Assembly (NCBI RefSeq): GCF_900112255.1 | Contig: NZ_FOLE01000005.1 | Location: forward strand, 229,137-293,136 | DNA length: 64,000 bases | Source of the DNA: Flexibacter flexilis DSM 6793 | GTDB lineage: Bacteria; Bacteroidota; Bacteroidia; Cytophagales; Flexibacteraceae | Direction: 5' to 3' | Shown: positions 9,201 through 16,084 of the stretch, in pieces | Layout: each line of letters begins with the position of its first letter | Numbering within the stretch: the stretch's first letter is position 1 | Made by a program: the position numbers and the translations under genes | The notes under the pieces: generated by a model | Database searches by the model: none | Told to the model about the DNA's origin: nothing | Seen by the model: only the letters and a program-made list of their open reading frames with translations

Positions 9201-9584
9201 AACGTAACAAAAAGGCTAAAGGCTTTGAGTTGCGCAAAACCGCCAGTATCGGAATATTAGCAACACTAACGAGGCAAAAAGATTTTGAGCTATAAAAATC
9301 CGTTAGGATTGAAATATTGGCAAAAATTAACGTAACAAAAAGGCTAAAGGCTTTGAGTTGCGCAAAACCGCCAGTATCGGAATATTAGCAACACTAACGA
9401 GGCAAAAAGATTTTGAGCTATAAAAATCCGTTAGGATTGAAATATTGGCAAAAATTAACGTAACAAAAAGGCTAAAGGCTTTGAGTTGCGCAAAACCGCC
9501 AGTATCGGAATATTAGCAACACTAACGAGGCAAAAAGATTTTGAGCTATAAAAAATCCTTTAGGATTGAAATATTGGTAGCAGC
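9201..9584. repeat. 128-bp tandem repeat, three copies plus a diverged leading copy
   Basis: Three head-to-tail copies with an exact 128-bp period begin at 9201, 9329 and 9457; the third diverges near its end. A degenerate copy with part of the unit missing or altered lies upstream from about 9081. Each unit contains two hairpin modules, one built on GGCTAAAGGCTTTGAG and one on AATCCGTTAGGATT, and the segments GCCAGTATCGGAATATT and AGATTTTGAGCTATAAA. Open frames in this stretch have no start context or family resemblance and are products of the repeat. Units are nearly identical, so the amplification is recent or homogenised. Confidence 0.9.
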
Positions 9585-9712
9585 AAGCCCGATACGATGC
9601 GTTTGGAACGCTGTTAGGCGTGACATCTGAAACATCGGTTGGGCAAATGACCAAACCTCATCTCTAAGGTTTAATTTTATTGAAATAAACTTCTAATTAT
9701 CAATAATTTAGA

Positions 9713-10186
9713 ATGAAAAAAGACTTAGCATTTATGAATGAAGCCGTCGCCCAATCCCTGAAGGGAATGTTGGCAGGCGAAGGCGGCCCGTTTGGGGCAG
9801 TGGTGGTAAAAGATGGCCAAATCGTGGGGCGTGGCAACAACCGCGTAACCTCCAGCAACGACCCCACCGCACACGCTGAAGTAGAGGCGATTCGGGACGC
9901 ATGCCGTAACCTCAACACCTTTCAGCTCGACGGCTGTGTACTTTATACGTCCTGCGAACCTTGCCCCATGTGTTTGGGCGCGATTTATTGGGCCAGACCC
10001 GACAAAGTATATTACGCCAACACGCGCGAAGACGCCGCCGACATTGGTTTTGATGACAACATGATTTATGAAGAACTCAATGTGCCGATGAGTGGCCGCC
10101 GCATTCCGTTTGCACAAATTGGCAGGGAATTTGCTATGGATGTGTTCAGGCAATGGACAGAGAAAACCAATAAAATTCAATATTAA
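9713..10186 (+). CDS. Nucleoside deaminase, guanine-deaminase-like
   Basis: A 157-residue zinc-dependent cytidine-deaminase-fold enzyme. The zinc site and catalytic Glu are HAEVEAIR (near residues 53-60) and PCPMC (near 82-86). The C-terminal part (DDNMIYEEL, MSGRRIPFAQI) fits the domain-swapped GuaD-type guanine deaminases better than TadA, which deaminates tRNA adenosine. Length matches GuaD of about 156 residues. It would convert guanine to xanthine. A TadA role cannot be fully excluded without a tree. It stands alone between the repeat array and the lipoprotein genes. Confidence 0.82.
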   Translation: MKKDLAFMNEAVAQSLKGMLAGEGGPFGAVVVKDGQIVGRGNNRVTSSNDPTAHAEVEAIRDACRNLNTFQLDGCVLYTSCEPCPMCLGAIYWARPDKVYYANTREDAADIGFDDNMIYEELNVPMSGRRIPFAQIGREFAMDVFRQWTEKTNKIQY

Positions 10187-10394
10187 AATTACGTGTAGCG
10201 ACCCAAAAATACGCCTGCAATACATAGAAACAATGTATTGTTAAGCAAAAATATTTTATCTTTCAACCAAACACAACGCATTGAAAATCATACAATTTAT
10301 TATGTAGAAGTTGCAGTGTACAAAGGAAAGAATAAAACATTACACAACATTTGTACTGGTACATGAGTTATATTACCAATAAAGCAAAAAAAAC

Positions 10395-10423
10395 TTGCTT
10401 ATTCAATAGTTTTCATATCTTTG
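10395..10423 (+). promoter_or_regulatory. Bacteroidota-type promoter of the first lipoprotein gene
   Basis: TTG at 10395-10397 and TATCTTTG at 10416-10423 are separated by 18 bases, a good match to the TTTG / TAnnTTTG promoter read by the Bacteroidota primary sigma factor. It would start transcription about 40-45 bp upstream of the lipoprotein start codon. Confidence 0.6.
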
Positions 10424-10472
10424 CCAAGCATTTAGAAAATTTTTCTTTCACACTAAAAACGTTAAAAAAACA

Positions 10473-11033
10473 ATGAAAAAGTTCGCAATTTATGCCTTCG
10501 CTCTTTTCGCTTCTGCAACAACTCTTACAAGCTGCGGCGATGACGATGAAACTACACCAAAAGTAGCTACCAACCTTTACACAGCTAAAATCGTAGGTGC
10601 ACAAACAGCAACAGCAGGCTCATTCCTTTCTACATCAAAAGGAGAAGTATATTTGACAAGCGATTCGGCAAACTTCACTGCAAACAAAGTAGATGTTAGC
10701 TTTGCACAAATCGGCGGAGACTTTACTCCTACTTTTATTTCTCTTGATTCAAGAGCAGGAAAAGGCTTGACTAAAGTTGTAACTAACACAGCTACTACTT
10801 ATTTCCGTGAAAGTACTTTGACTAAAGCTCAATTTGATACAGCTGCTGCTTATATCAAAGGCATTACTTCATCTGCTTCTAAAACTCAGTCAGTAGCACA
10901 AGGTAAAGTATATGAAGTAGTTTCTAGTGTAGGTGGTACTACTACAAAAGCATTGCTTTATGTATCTAACTTGACTACAACAAGTTCTAACACTACAGGT
11001 TCTGTTACTGTTGATGTTAAGACTGTAAAATAA
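10473..11033 (+). CDS. Lipoprotein of unknown function, copy 1
   Basis: A 186-residue exported protein. The signal peptide MKKFAIYAFALFASATTLTSC ends in the lipobox LTSC with Cys21, followed by GDDDE, an acidic run that in Bacteroidota can direct lipoproteins to the surface. The mature part is rich in Thr, Ser and beta-strand patterns. It shares its layout with the next gene: a TGSFLS/TGNFLS turn, FxxNKVxxxF, FxSLDSR, TTYF, LTxxQF and VLEVVS/VYEVVSSV motifs. No known domain was recognised. It has a good promoter upstream and a strong terminator downstream, so it is a single-gene unit. Confidence 0.75.
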   Translation: MKKFAIYAFALFASATTLTSCGDDDETTPKVATNLYTAKIVGAQTATAGSFLSTSKGEVYLTSDSANFTANKVDVSFAQIGGDFTPTFISLDSRAGKGLTKVVTNTATTYFRESTLTKAQFDTAAAYIKGITSSASKTQSVAQGKVYEVVSSVGGTTTKALLYVSNLTTTSSNTTGSVTVDVKTVK

Positions 11034-11062
11034 TCTGAATTAAATTTCAGTTATGACATATA

Positions 11063-11101
11063 AAAAAGCCGCGTTGCCGTTGGGTAGCGCGGCTTTTTTT
11101 A
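11063..11101 (+). terminator. Terminator of lipoprotein copy 1
   Basis: An AAAAAAGCCGCG arm pairs with CGCGGCTTTTTTT around the loop TTGCCGTTGGGTAG. A nearly identical structure follows the second lipoprotein gene, showing that gene and terminator were duplicated together. Confidence 0.85.
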
Positions 11102-11135
11102 TTATAATTGCAATGTTTAATCCTAATATAAAACA

Positions 11136-11705
11136 ATGAAAAAAACATTACTGTACGCCCTTTTCTGTACGATGGGCTTGGCTGCCACCTCCTGCGGTGA
11201 TGATGCTACTCCCGAACCAACACTCAATCCTGCTGATACTTTAGGAAGGATTAGTTACGACATCACTTTGGGTAAAAAAGCACCCCAAACAGGGAATTTT
11301 TTGTCTATTAAGAACGGGATTGCTTATAAAGCAGCCGATTCGACCAGTTTCGTTGAGAATAAAGTAAATTTATGCTTTGATACTGATGGTTATGGATTCC
11401 CGTATTTTGTTTCGCTTGATTCACGATTTAATAACAATACAGCCACATACTTCAACTTAAGCAAACTCACCGCTAAGCAGTTTAATAACGTTTCGACCAA
11501 TTATCTCCGCAAGTTAAAACCATCGCAAGACAAACATCAGACACTTCTATCCTCGGGAAATGGCTCGTTTGTTTTGGAGGTTGTTTCGGTTTCGGGAACC
11601 GATACAACCAAAGCACTTGTACAGGTACTCATGGTATTTGGTGCGATTCAGTTCGGCGATACGACCAACGCTGGTAAGGCAATATTAAAAATAAAGACGT
11701 ATTAG
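11136..11705 (+). CDS. Lipoprotein of unknown function, copy 2 (paralogue)
   Basis: A 189-residue lipoprotein with signal peptide MKKTLLYALFCTMGLAATSC (Cys20) followed by GDDATPEP. It aligns end to end with the preceding 186-residue lipoprotein by shared blocks: GNFLSIKNG, FVENKVNLCF, YFVSLDSR, ATYFNLSKLTAKQF and FVLEVVSVSGT-TTKAL. The copies are clearly diverged, more so than their terminators, which suggests either old duplication with terminator homogenisation or strong constraint on the terminator. Function unknown; a cell-surface role is inferred only from export and lipidation. Confidence 0.72.
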   Translation: MKKTLLYALFCTMGLAATSCGDDATPEPTLNPADTLGRISYDITLGKKAPQTGNFLSIKNGIAYKAADSTSFVENKVNLCFDTDGYGFPYFVSLDSRFNNNTATYFNLSKLTAKQFNNVSTNYLRKLKPSQDKHQTLLSSGNGSFVLEVVSVSGTDTTKALVQVLMVFGAIQFGDTTNAGKAILKIKTY

Positions 11706-11738
11706 CAATAAAATATGGACTACACCAGAAGCCACCAC

Positions 11739-11774
11739 AAAAGCCGCGTTGCCGTTGGGTAATGCGGCTTTTGT
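11739..11774 (+). terminator. Terminator of lipoprotein copy 2
   Basis: AAAAGCCGC and GCGGCTTTT arms flank a loop, GTTGCCGTTGGGTAAT, almost identical to that of the terminator at 11063-11101. Confidence 0.8.
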
Positions 11775-11932
11775 ATTTAGGAAAGTTACGATTGTAAAGA
11801 ATGTTATTTTTTGTGAGTATTGTTTTTGATAAAAATGATTTAGCTTTCATAAAAAAATGGGCTGTATCATAGTATAGGTTTGGTATTTTTTATATAATTA
11901 CAGCAAAATTACCAAACCATATATAAATACTT

Positions 11933-13030
11933 ATGAAAAAGACCTATAAGTCCTTGTTGTCGTTGGCTTGCTCGGTAGTATTGGCAGGCACGGCCATGGC
12001 TACACCACCTTCCAACCTTAGTAGAGTTTTGTGGAAATACAAAACCAAAGCCGCTATTCACGCTTCGCCATTGGTGGCTGAAGGAGTGGTATATGTCGGC
12101 GGCTTGGATAGCACTTTGTATGCTGTGGATACAGCAGGCCGCGAAGTGTTCAAATTCCGCACAGCTGGCGCGATTTACTCTAAACCAGCTGTTTTAAATG
12201 GCGTTGTTTTCGTAGAAAGCAACGACGGGTATTTGTATGCCCTCGACAAAGCGGGAAAACAAAAATGGAAATCGCGTATCGGCGAAAAAGGCCATTTGCA
12301 TTATTATGACTATTGGGACTTTTATCATTCTTCACCGCTCGTACACGACGGCTTAGTATATGTGGGCAGTGGCGATGGCCATTTGTACGCATTTGAGGCC
12401 ACCACAGGCAAGGAAAAATGGAAATTCAAAACAGGTAGCGTAGTGCGTTCGTCTCCAAAATTGCACAACAACGCCATTTTCTTTGGTGGGTTTGATGGCA
12501 CATTCTACGCCGTAGATGCCAAAACAGGTAAAGAAAAATGGAAATTCAAGACCAAAGGCGAAATCCAATCGTCGGCGGCATTCCATGGCGGTAACGTATA
12601 TTTCGGTAGCCGCGACCACAACGTTTATGCCCTCGAAGCCGAAACAGGCAAATTCGTTTGGATTTACAGCAGCCCAGAATCTTGGATTGTTTCCACGCCT
12701 ATCATCAACCACGACTTGGTAATCGTAGGCTCAGCAGATGCCAGCAAAGTGGTAGCCATTGATGCGGCATCAGGCAAAGAGAAATGGATGTTCAAAACCG
12801 AGAAAAATGTATTCTCTTCGATGGTTTACAGCGAAGGTGTGATTTATTTCGGGGAAGGCAATGCTTATAACTTAGCTGATGAGCCGTCGTTTGTGTATGC
12901 ACTGGACGCAACTTCTGGCCAAGAAAAAGGCCGCGTAAAAGTAGGCGGACAAGTTTGGTCTTCGCCAATGGTATCTAATGGCGTGGTGTTCTTTGGCTCA
13001 AATGATGGCCATATTTACGCCGTAAAATAA
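11933..13030 (+). CDS. Exported PQQ-like beta-propeller protein
   Basis: A 365-residue secreted or periplasmic protein. A signal peptide (MKKTYKSLLSLACSVVLAGTAMA) precedes about seven to eight repeats of the PQQ-binding/quinoprotein propeller type, each with a core like YALDAxTGKEKWKFKT followed by SSPxVxxGxVYFGSxDGxxYA. The propeller fills the whole chain; there is no C-terminal sorting domain and no attached kinase or outer-membrane assembly domain. It is shorter than and unlike BamB in context. Such stand-alone propellers usually act as scaffolds; a redox cofactor is not implied because the dehydrogenase residues are absent. TAGGTTTG at 11875-11882 may be its -7 box. Confidence 0.8.
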   Translation: MKKTYKSLLSLACSVVLAGTAMATPPSNLSRVLWKYKTKAAIHASPLVAEGVVYVGGLDSTLYAVDTAGREVFKFRTAGAIYSKPAVLNGVVFVESNDGYLYALDKAGKQKWKSRIGEKGHLHYYDYWDFYHSSPLVHDGLVYVGSGDGHLYAFEATTGKEKWKFKTGSVVRSSPKLHNNAIFFGGFDGTFYAVDAKTGKEKWKFKTKGEIQSSAAFHGGNVYFGSRDHNVYALEAETGKFVWIYSSPESWIVSTPIINHDLVIVGSADASKVVAIDAASGKEKWMFKTEKNVFSSMVYSEGVIYFGEGNAYNLADEPSFVYALDATSGQEKGRVKVGGQVWSSPMVSNGVVFFGSNDGHIYAVK

Positions 13031-13084
13031 TTATTGTATTGAGAGAGTAGATGCCGCCGACATTGGTAGTTATCTACTCTTTTC

Positions 13085-13165
13085 TAAAATTTATAAAGAT
13101 GCCACGCCCACAGGCGTTGGAAATAGCTGATATCGCCTTTACCCACAAAGATTACAATCCTAACG
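13085..13165. repeat. Short hairpin repeats of the AnnCC-GGnnT family
   Basis: ACGCC-caca-GGCGT near 13101 and AATCC-taac-GGATT near 13155 belong to the same dispersed hairpin family as the clusters at 5.35-5.50 kb and 9.03-9.56 kb. They sit in the convergent gap between the propeller gene and isocitrate dehydrogenase. Confidence 0.55.
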
Positions 13166-13237
13166 GATTTAATTTTCAGGACAATATCACAAAGGCTTTA
13201 AAAGTTTTTTTTCTCAAAAAAATAAAGTTTATTTCGA

Positions 13238-13288
13238 TAAAACAGGCGAGGCGAAAAATTTTTTAAGTTTTTCGCCTCGCCTGTTTTA
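13238..13288. terminator. Bidirectional terminator between propeller gene and icd
   Basis: AAAACAGGCGAGGCGAAAAA pairs perfectly with TTTTTCGCCTCGCCTGTTTT around a loop of about ten bases. A and T tracts on both sides let it end transcription from either convergent gene. Confidence 0.9.
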
Positions 13289-13312
13289 TTTTCACTAAAA
13301 ACAAATTCTCAA

Positions 13313-14770
13313 TTACTCACCTTGTCCGAGTGAATAGCCTTTTACGCCATCGAACATATACAAGTTTTCCGTTTTGATAAAATCGAAACCAGCTTTTTGG
13401 ATTCTGTCGAGCAAAGCCACAATTTCAGAATGTTTCACAGGTGCAACACCAGGATTTACTTCTGCTTTGTAGCGTGCGCGCCAGTGGCGAGTACAGAATG
13501 TTTCTGGCAAGCCGTCAGGCCATACCTTCACACCTCTGTTGCTCACAAGCGTAAGCGTAATGCCGTCGCCATTCAATTTAGATAAAGCGTTACCCAAATC
13601 GTTAGGAGAACCTTTATAGTCCAAGAACACGTCCACACCCATCAATTCTTTTTTCGCATCCACTTCTTTCGGAGGTGTAAGTTTAAAAGCGTGTTCCGCC
13701 TCCACAGAAGCCGAGTAATCAGCAGCTTTAAGGGTAGTTGGGCGTTGGCCTAAGCGTGCGATAACTGCATCGGCGAAAGCAGCACAACCCACTTTTTCTT
13801 TGCTAAAACCTTCTGTGTAAACGTCGCCTGTATGGATACCGTCTTCAAGGGTTTTAAGCCACGCATTTTGAATTTTTTCGGCAACGTCTGGCTGATTGAT
13901 ATGCACAAGCATCATAATCGCGCCGTTAAGCAAGCCCGAAGGGTTAGCGATGCCTTTACCCGCGATGTCTGGCGCAGAACCGTGAATCGCTTCAAACATA
14001 GCGCATTGATCGCCGATGTTTGATGAGCCACACAAACCAACAGAGCCAGCCACTTGCGCTGCAATGTCAGAAATAATGTCGCCGTATAGGTTAAGCGTTA
14101 CGATTACGTCAAATTTTTCGGGAGTATCTGCCAAAAGAGCCGAGCCAATATCAATAATGCGGTGGTCTTTTTCGATTTCTGGATATTCTTCGCCAATTTC
14201 GTTGAACACTCTATGGAAAAGACCATCGGTCATTTTCATAATATTGTCTTTGGAGAAGCAAGTTACTTTTTTGCGGCCATAAGCGCGAGCGTATTCAAAA
14301 GCGTAGCGTACGATGCGTTCGCAGCCTGGGCGGCTAATCAATTTAAGACATTGTACTACATCTGGTGTTTGTTGGTGTTCGATACCAGCGTAAAGGTCTT
14401 CTTCGTTTTCGCGGACAATTACCAAGTCCATGTGGTGCTTAGAAGCAACGTAAGGCGTAAGGGTCTGTACTGGGCGAACGTTGGCATAAAGACCAAGTGC
14501 TTTGCGAGCCGTAACGTTCAAACTTTTATAACCGCCGCCTTGTGGCGTTGTAATCGGAGCTTTCAAAAACACTTTGTTGGTGCGGAGTGAATCCCAAGCT
14601 TCAGGTCTGATACCAGAGGAAACACCACTTTTATAAACTTTTTCACCAATTTCGATTACTTCTGTTTCAATACGTGCGCCTGCCGCTTCTAAGATTCTAA
14701 GAGTTGCCTCCATGATTTCGGGGCCAATGCCATCACCATAGGCCACCGTAATTTTACGTTTATCTGACAT
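13313..14770 (-). CDS. icd: NADP-dependent isocitrate dehydrogenase (Thermus/Rickettsia type)
   Basis: A 485-residue member of the beta-decarboxylating dehydrogenase family. It has AYGDGIGPEIM at the start, the substrate-binding block ENEEDLYAGIEH near residue 120, LNLYGDIISDIAAQVAGSVG near residue 225 and HGSAPDIAGKGIANP near residue 260. After the core of about 335 residues comes an extra C-terminal domain of about 140 residues, as in Thermus thermophilus and Rickettsia enzymes, rather than the shorter E. coli form. It oxidises isocitrate to 2-oxoglutarate in the TCA cycle. It is a single-gene unit ending at a strong bidirectional terminator. Confidence 0.93.
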   Translation of the reverse strand: MSDKRKITVAYGDGIGPEIMEATLRILEAAGARIETEVIEIGEKVYKSGVSSGIRPEAWDSLRTNKVFLKAPITTPQGGGYKSLNVTARKALGLYANVRPVQTLTPYVASKHHMDLVIVRENEEDLYAGIEHQQTPDVVQCLKLISRPGCERIVRYAFEYARAYGRKKVTCFSKDNIMKMTDGLFHRVFNEIGEEYPEIEKDHRIIDIGSALLADTPEKFDVIVTLNLYGDIISDIAAQVAGSVGLCGSSNIGDQCAMFEAIHGSAPDIAGKGIANPSGLLNGAIMMLVHINQPDVAEKIQNAWLKTLEDGIHTGDVYTEGFSKEKVGCAAFADAVIARLGQRPTTLKAADYSASVEAEHAFKLTPPKEVDAKKELMGVDVFLDYKGSPNDLGNALSKLNGDGITLTLVSNRGVKVWPDGLPETFCTRHWRARYKAEVNPGVAPVKHSEIVALLDRIQKAGFDFIKTENLYMFDGVKGYSLGQGE

Positions 14771-15200
14771 TTATATTGTTGTTTGGTAAGATAAAAATTA
14801 TTTACTGTACGTTGTAATTTAGTGCTATAAGTTGAAATCTATGCCACACACAAACTACATTACACGCCAACGCTACCATATCCCAAGACAAAAAAGAGAC
14901 ACGCTCTCTCAAATGCAAACCTCCTTGTCGGGTTGGGAAAGATAAGGAATTTATATAAAATATATTTGTGTGTTTGCTTCACAAATTTTCCAAATAAATT
15001 GTTTGGCCTGAAATGACTAATCTCATTAAATCGCGATTTTTTGAGAAAAAATTTTTGTAGAAAGTATTTGAGCCACGACTTATTTTGAAAAAAACAAACC
15101 TACCAAAATACTTTCAGCATACAAGACACGTTCTAGAGATAGTTTACTGCGTATGATATTTTTAATAAAGCAATTTTCAACCTTAAAATTTAAAGAAACA
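14771..15200. other. Intergenic region upstream of icd and the Lys-rich gene
   Basis: A 430-base divergent region with no convincing gene. It is AT-rich except for a patch at about 14850-14945. It must hold the promoters for icd (leftward) and the small exported protein (rightward), but neither matches the Bacteroidota consensus well enough to mark. No riboswitch or repeat was recognised. Confidence 0.35.
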
Positions 15201-15491
15201 ATGAAAAAATTTGTTTTAATGCTTGCCCTTGCTGTGGCTTGCTCTTCTTCTATCGCTTACGCACAAAACGACGAAAAAAAACAAGAAGACCGTCCGAAAA
15301 AAGAACACGCTAAAAAAGATGGCGAAAAACCGAAAGATGGCAAAGCCCCCAAAGACGGAGAGAAACCAAAAGACGGTAAAGCCCCTAAAAATGGCGAGAA
15401 ACCGAAAGACAGCAAACGTCCAAGCAAAAAAGATGGTGAAAAACCAAAAGATGGAGAGCAAAAGCCTGCTGAATCTACAGAGGCCAACTAA
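15201..15491 (+). CDS. Small exported lysine-rich repeat protein
   Basis: A 96-residue protein with a clear signal peptide (MKKFVLMLALAVACSSSIAYAQ) and a mature part that is almost entirely a low-complexity array of the unit (D/N)GEKPKDGKAPK, about six imperfect copies. The mature region has no hydrophobic core and should be disordered and highly cationic. An upstream in-frame start would add 16 residues before the signal peptide, so the MKKF start is preferred. The signal peptide is close to that of the Cys/Lys-rich protein 570 bp downstream, suggesting a shared origin of the leader. Function unknown; binding to anionic surfaces or DNA is only a guess. Confidence 0.7.
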   Translation: MKKFVLMLALAVACSSSIAYAQNDEKKQEDRPKKEHAKKDGEKPKDGKAPKDGEKPKDGKAPKNGEKPKDSKRPSKKDGEKPKDGEQKPAESTEAN

Positions 15492-15520
15492 TCCGCTCAA
15501 TCTATTACAATCAATATAAA

Positions 15521-15576
15521 GCTATAAAACAACGACATGAGTCCATTATAATGGACTCATGTCGTTGTTTTATAGC
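15521..15576. repeat. 56-bp perfect palindrome
   Basis: Positions 15521-15548 are the exact reverse complement of 15549-15576, with no loop at all, centred on CATTATAATG. It lies 30 bp after the stop of the lysine-rich gene. It lacks a following T-run on the plus strand (ATACAAATAAAAAAA follows), so a standard intrinsic terminator is not certain, although the RNA would fold into a 26-plus-bp hairpin. Perfect palindromes of this length are usually unstable in cells with active SbcCD. Confidence 0.9.
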
Positions 15577-15771
15577 ATACAAATAAAAAAATCATACAGA
15601 CCACTTCTCTCCTATTTGAATTGCTTCTGAATTTTGTTTTATGGCACGATTTTGGAATAAAACTACTACGCGGGCACTATTTCATACTAAAATCCGTTAT
15701 ATTTGAGGCGGACATCAGAATGTTGGTGGCCACTACAAACTAATTTTCAATATCTAAAATTTCTGAGAACC

Positions 15772-15993
15772 ATGAAAAAAGTTGTTTTAATGCTTGCTTT
15801 GGTTGCTACTGTAGCTTCTGCTTATGCACTTGGCGGTGACGACAAGAAAAAAGAAACTAAAAAAGCTTGTTGTGCTTCTAAAGAAGCTAAAGCTTGCTCT
15901 GGTGAAAAATCAAAAGCTTGCCACGCTAAAAAAGAAGGCGAAGCTAAAGCTACTGAAGCTAAGCCAGCCGAAAAAGCTACTGAAGCAAAATAA
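15772..15993 (+). CDS. Small exported Lys/Cys/Ala-rich protein
   Basis: A 73-residue protein with signal peptide MKKVVLMLALVATVASAYA followed by GGDDKKKETKKACCASKEAKACSGEKSKACHAKKEGEA-type sequence. The mature part has four Cys residues in CC and two KAC contexts and is otherwise Lys, Glu and Ala. The signal peptide closely resembles that of the lysine-rich protein upstream. TATATTTG at 15698-15705 is a plausible -7 box. No known family was recognised; metal binding through the Cys and His residues is possible but unproven. Confidence 0.65.
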   Translation: MKKVVLMLALVATVASAYALGGDDKKKETKKACCASKEAKACSGEKSKACHAKKEGEAKATEAKPAEKATEAK

Positions 15994-16023
15994 TTTTACC
16001 GCGTTAGTGAGTCCCTTCGCTAA

Positions 16024-16067
16024 CCAAAAACGGCAATCTTTCTCACGAGAGATTGCCGTTTTCTTTT
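16024..16067. terminator. Terminator between the Cys-rich gene and the PBP gene
   Basis: AACGGCAATCT and AGATTGCCGTT arms surround TTCTCACGAG and are followed by TTCTTTT. It lies between two convergent genes and may serve both. Confidence 0.8.
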
Positions 16068-16084
16068 GATACTTGCGACATCTT

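Noticed and set aside
9081..9584. CRISPR array
   Set aside because: The 128-bp units are near-identical along their full length; there are no unique spacers between short repeats and no cas genes in the window.
9078..9654. Two small proteins in the repeat region
   Set aside because: The frames are made of repeat-unit sequence and occur because of the tandem duplication; they lack recognisable protein features.
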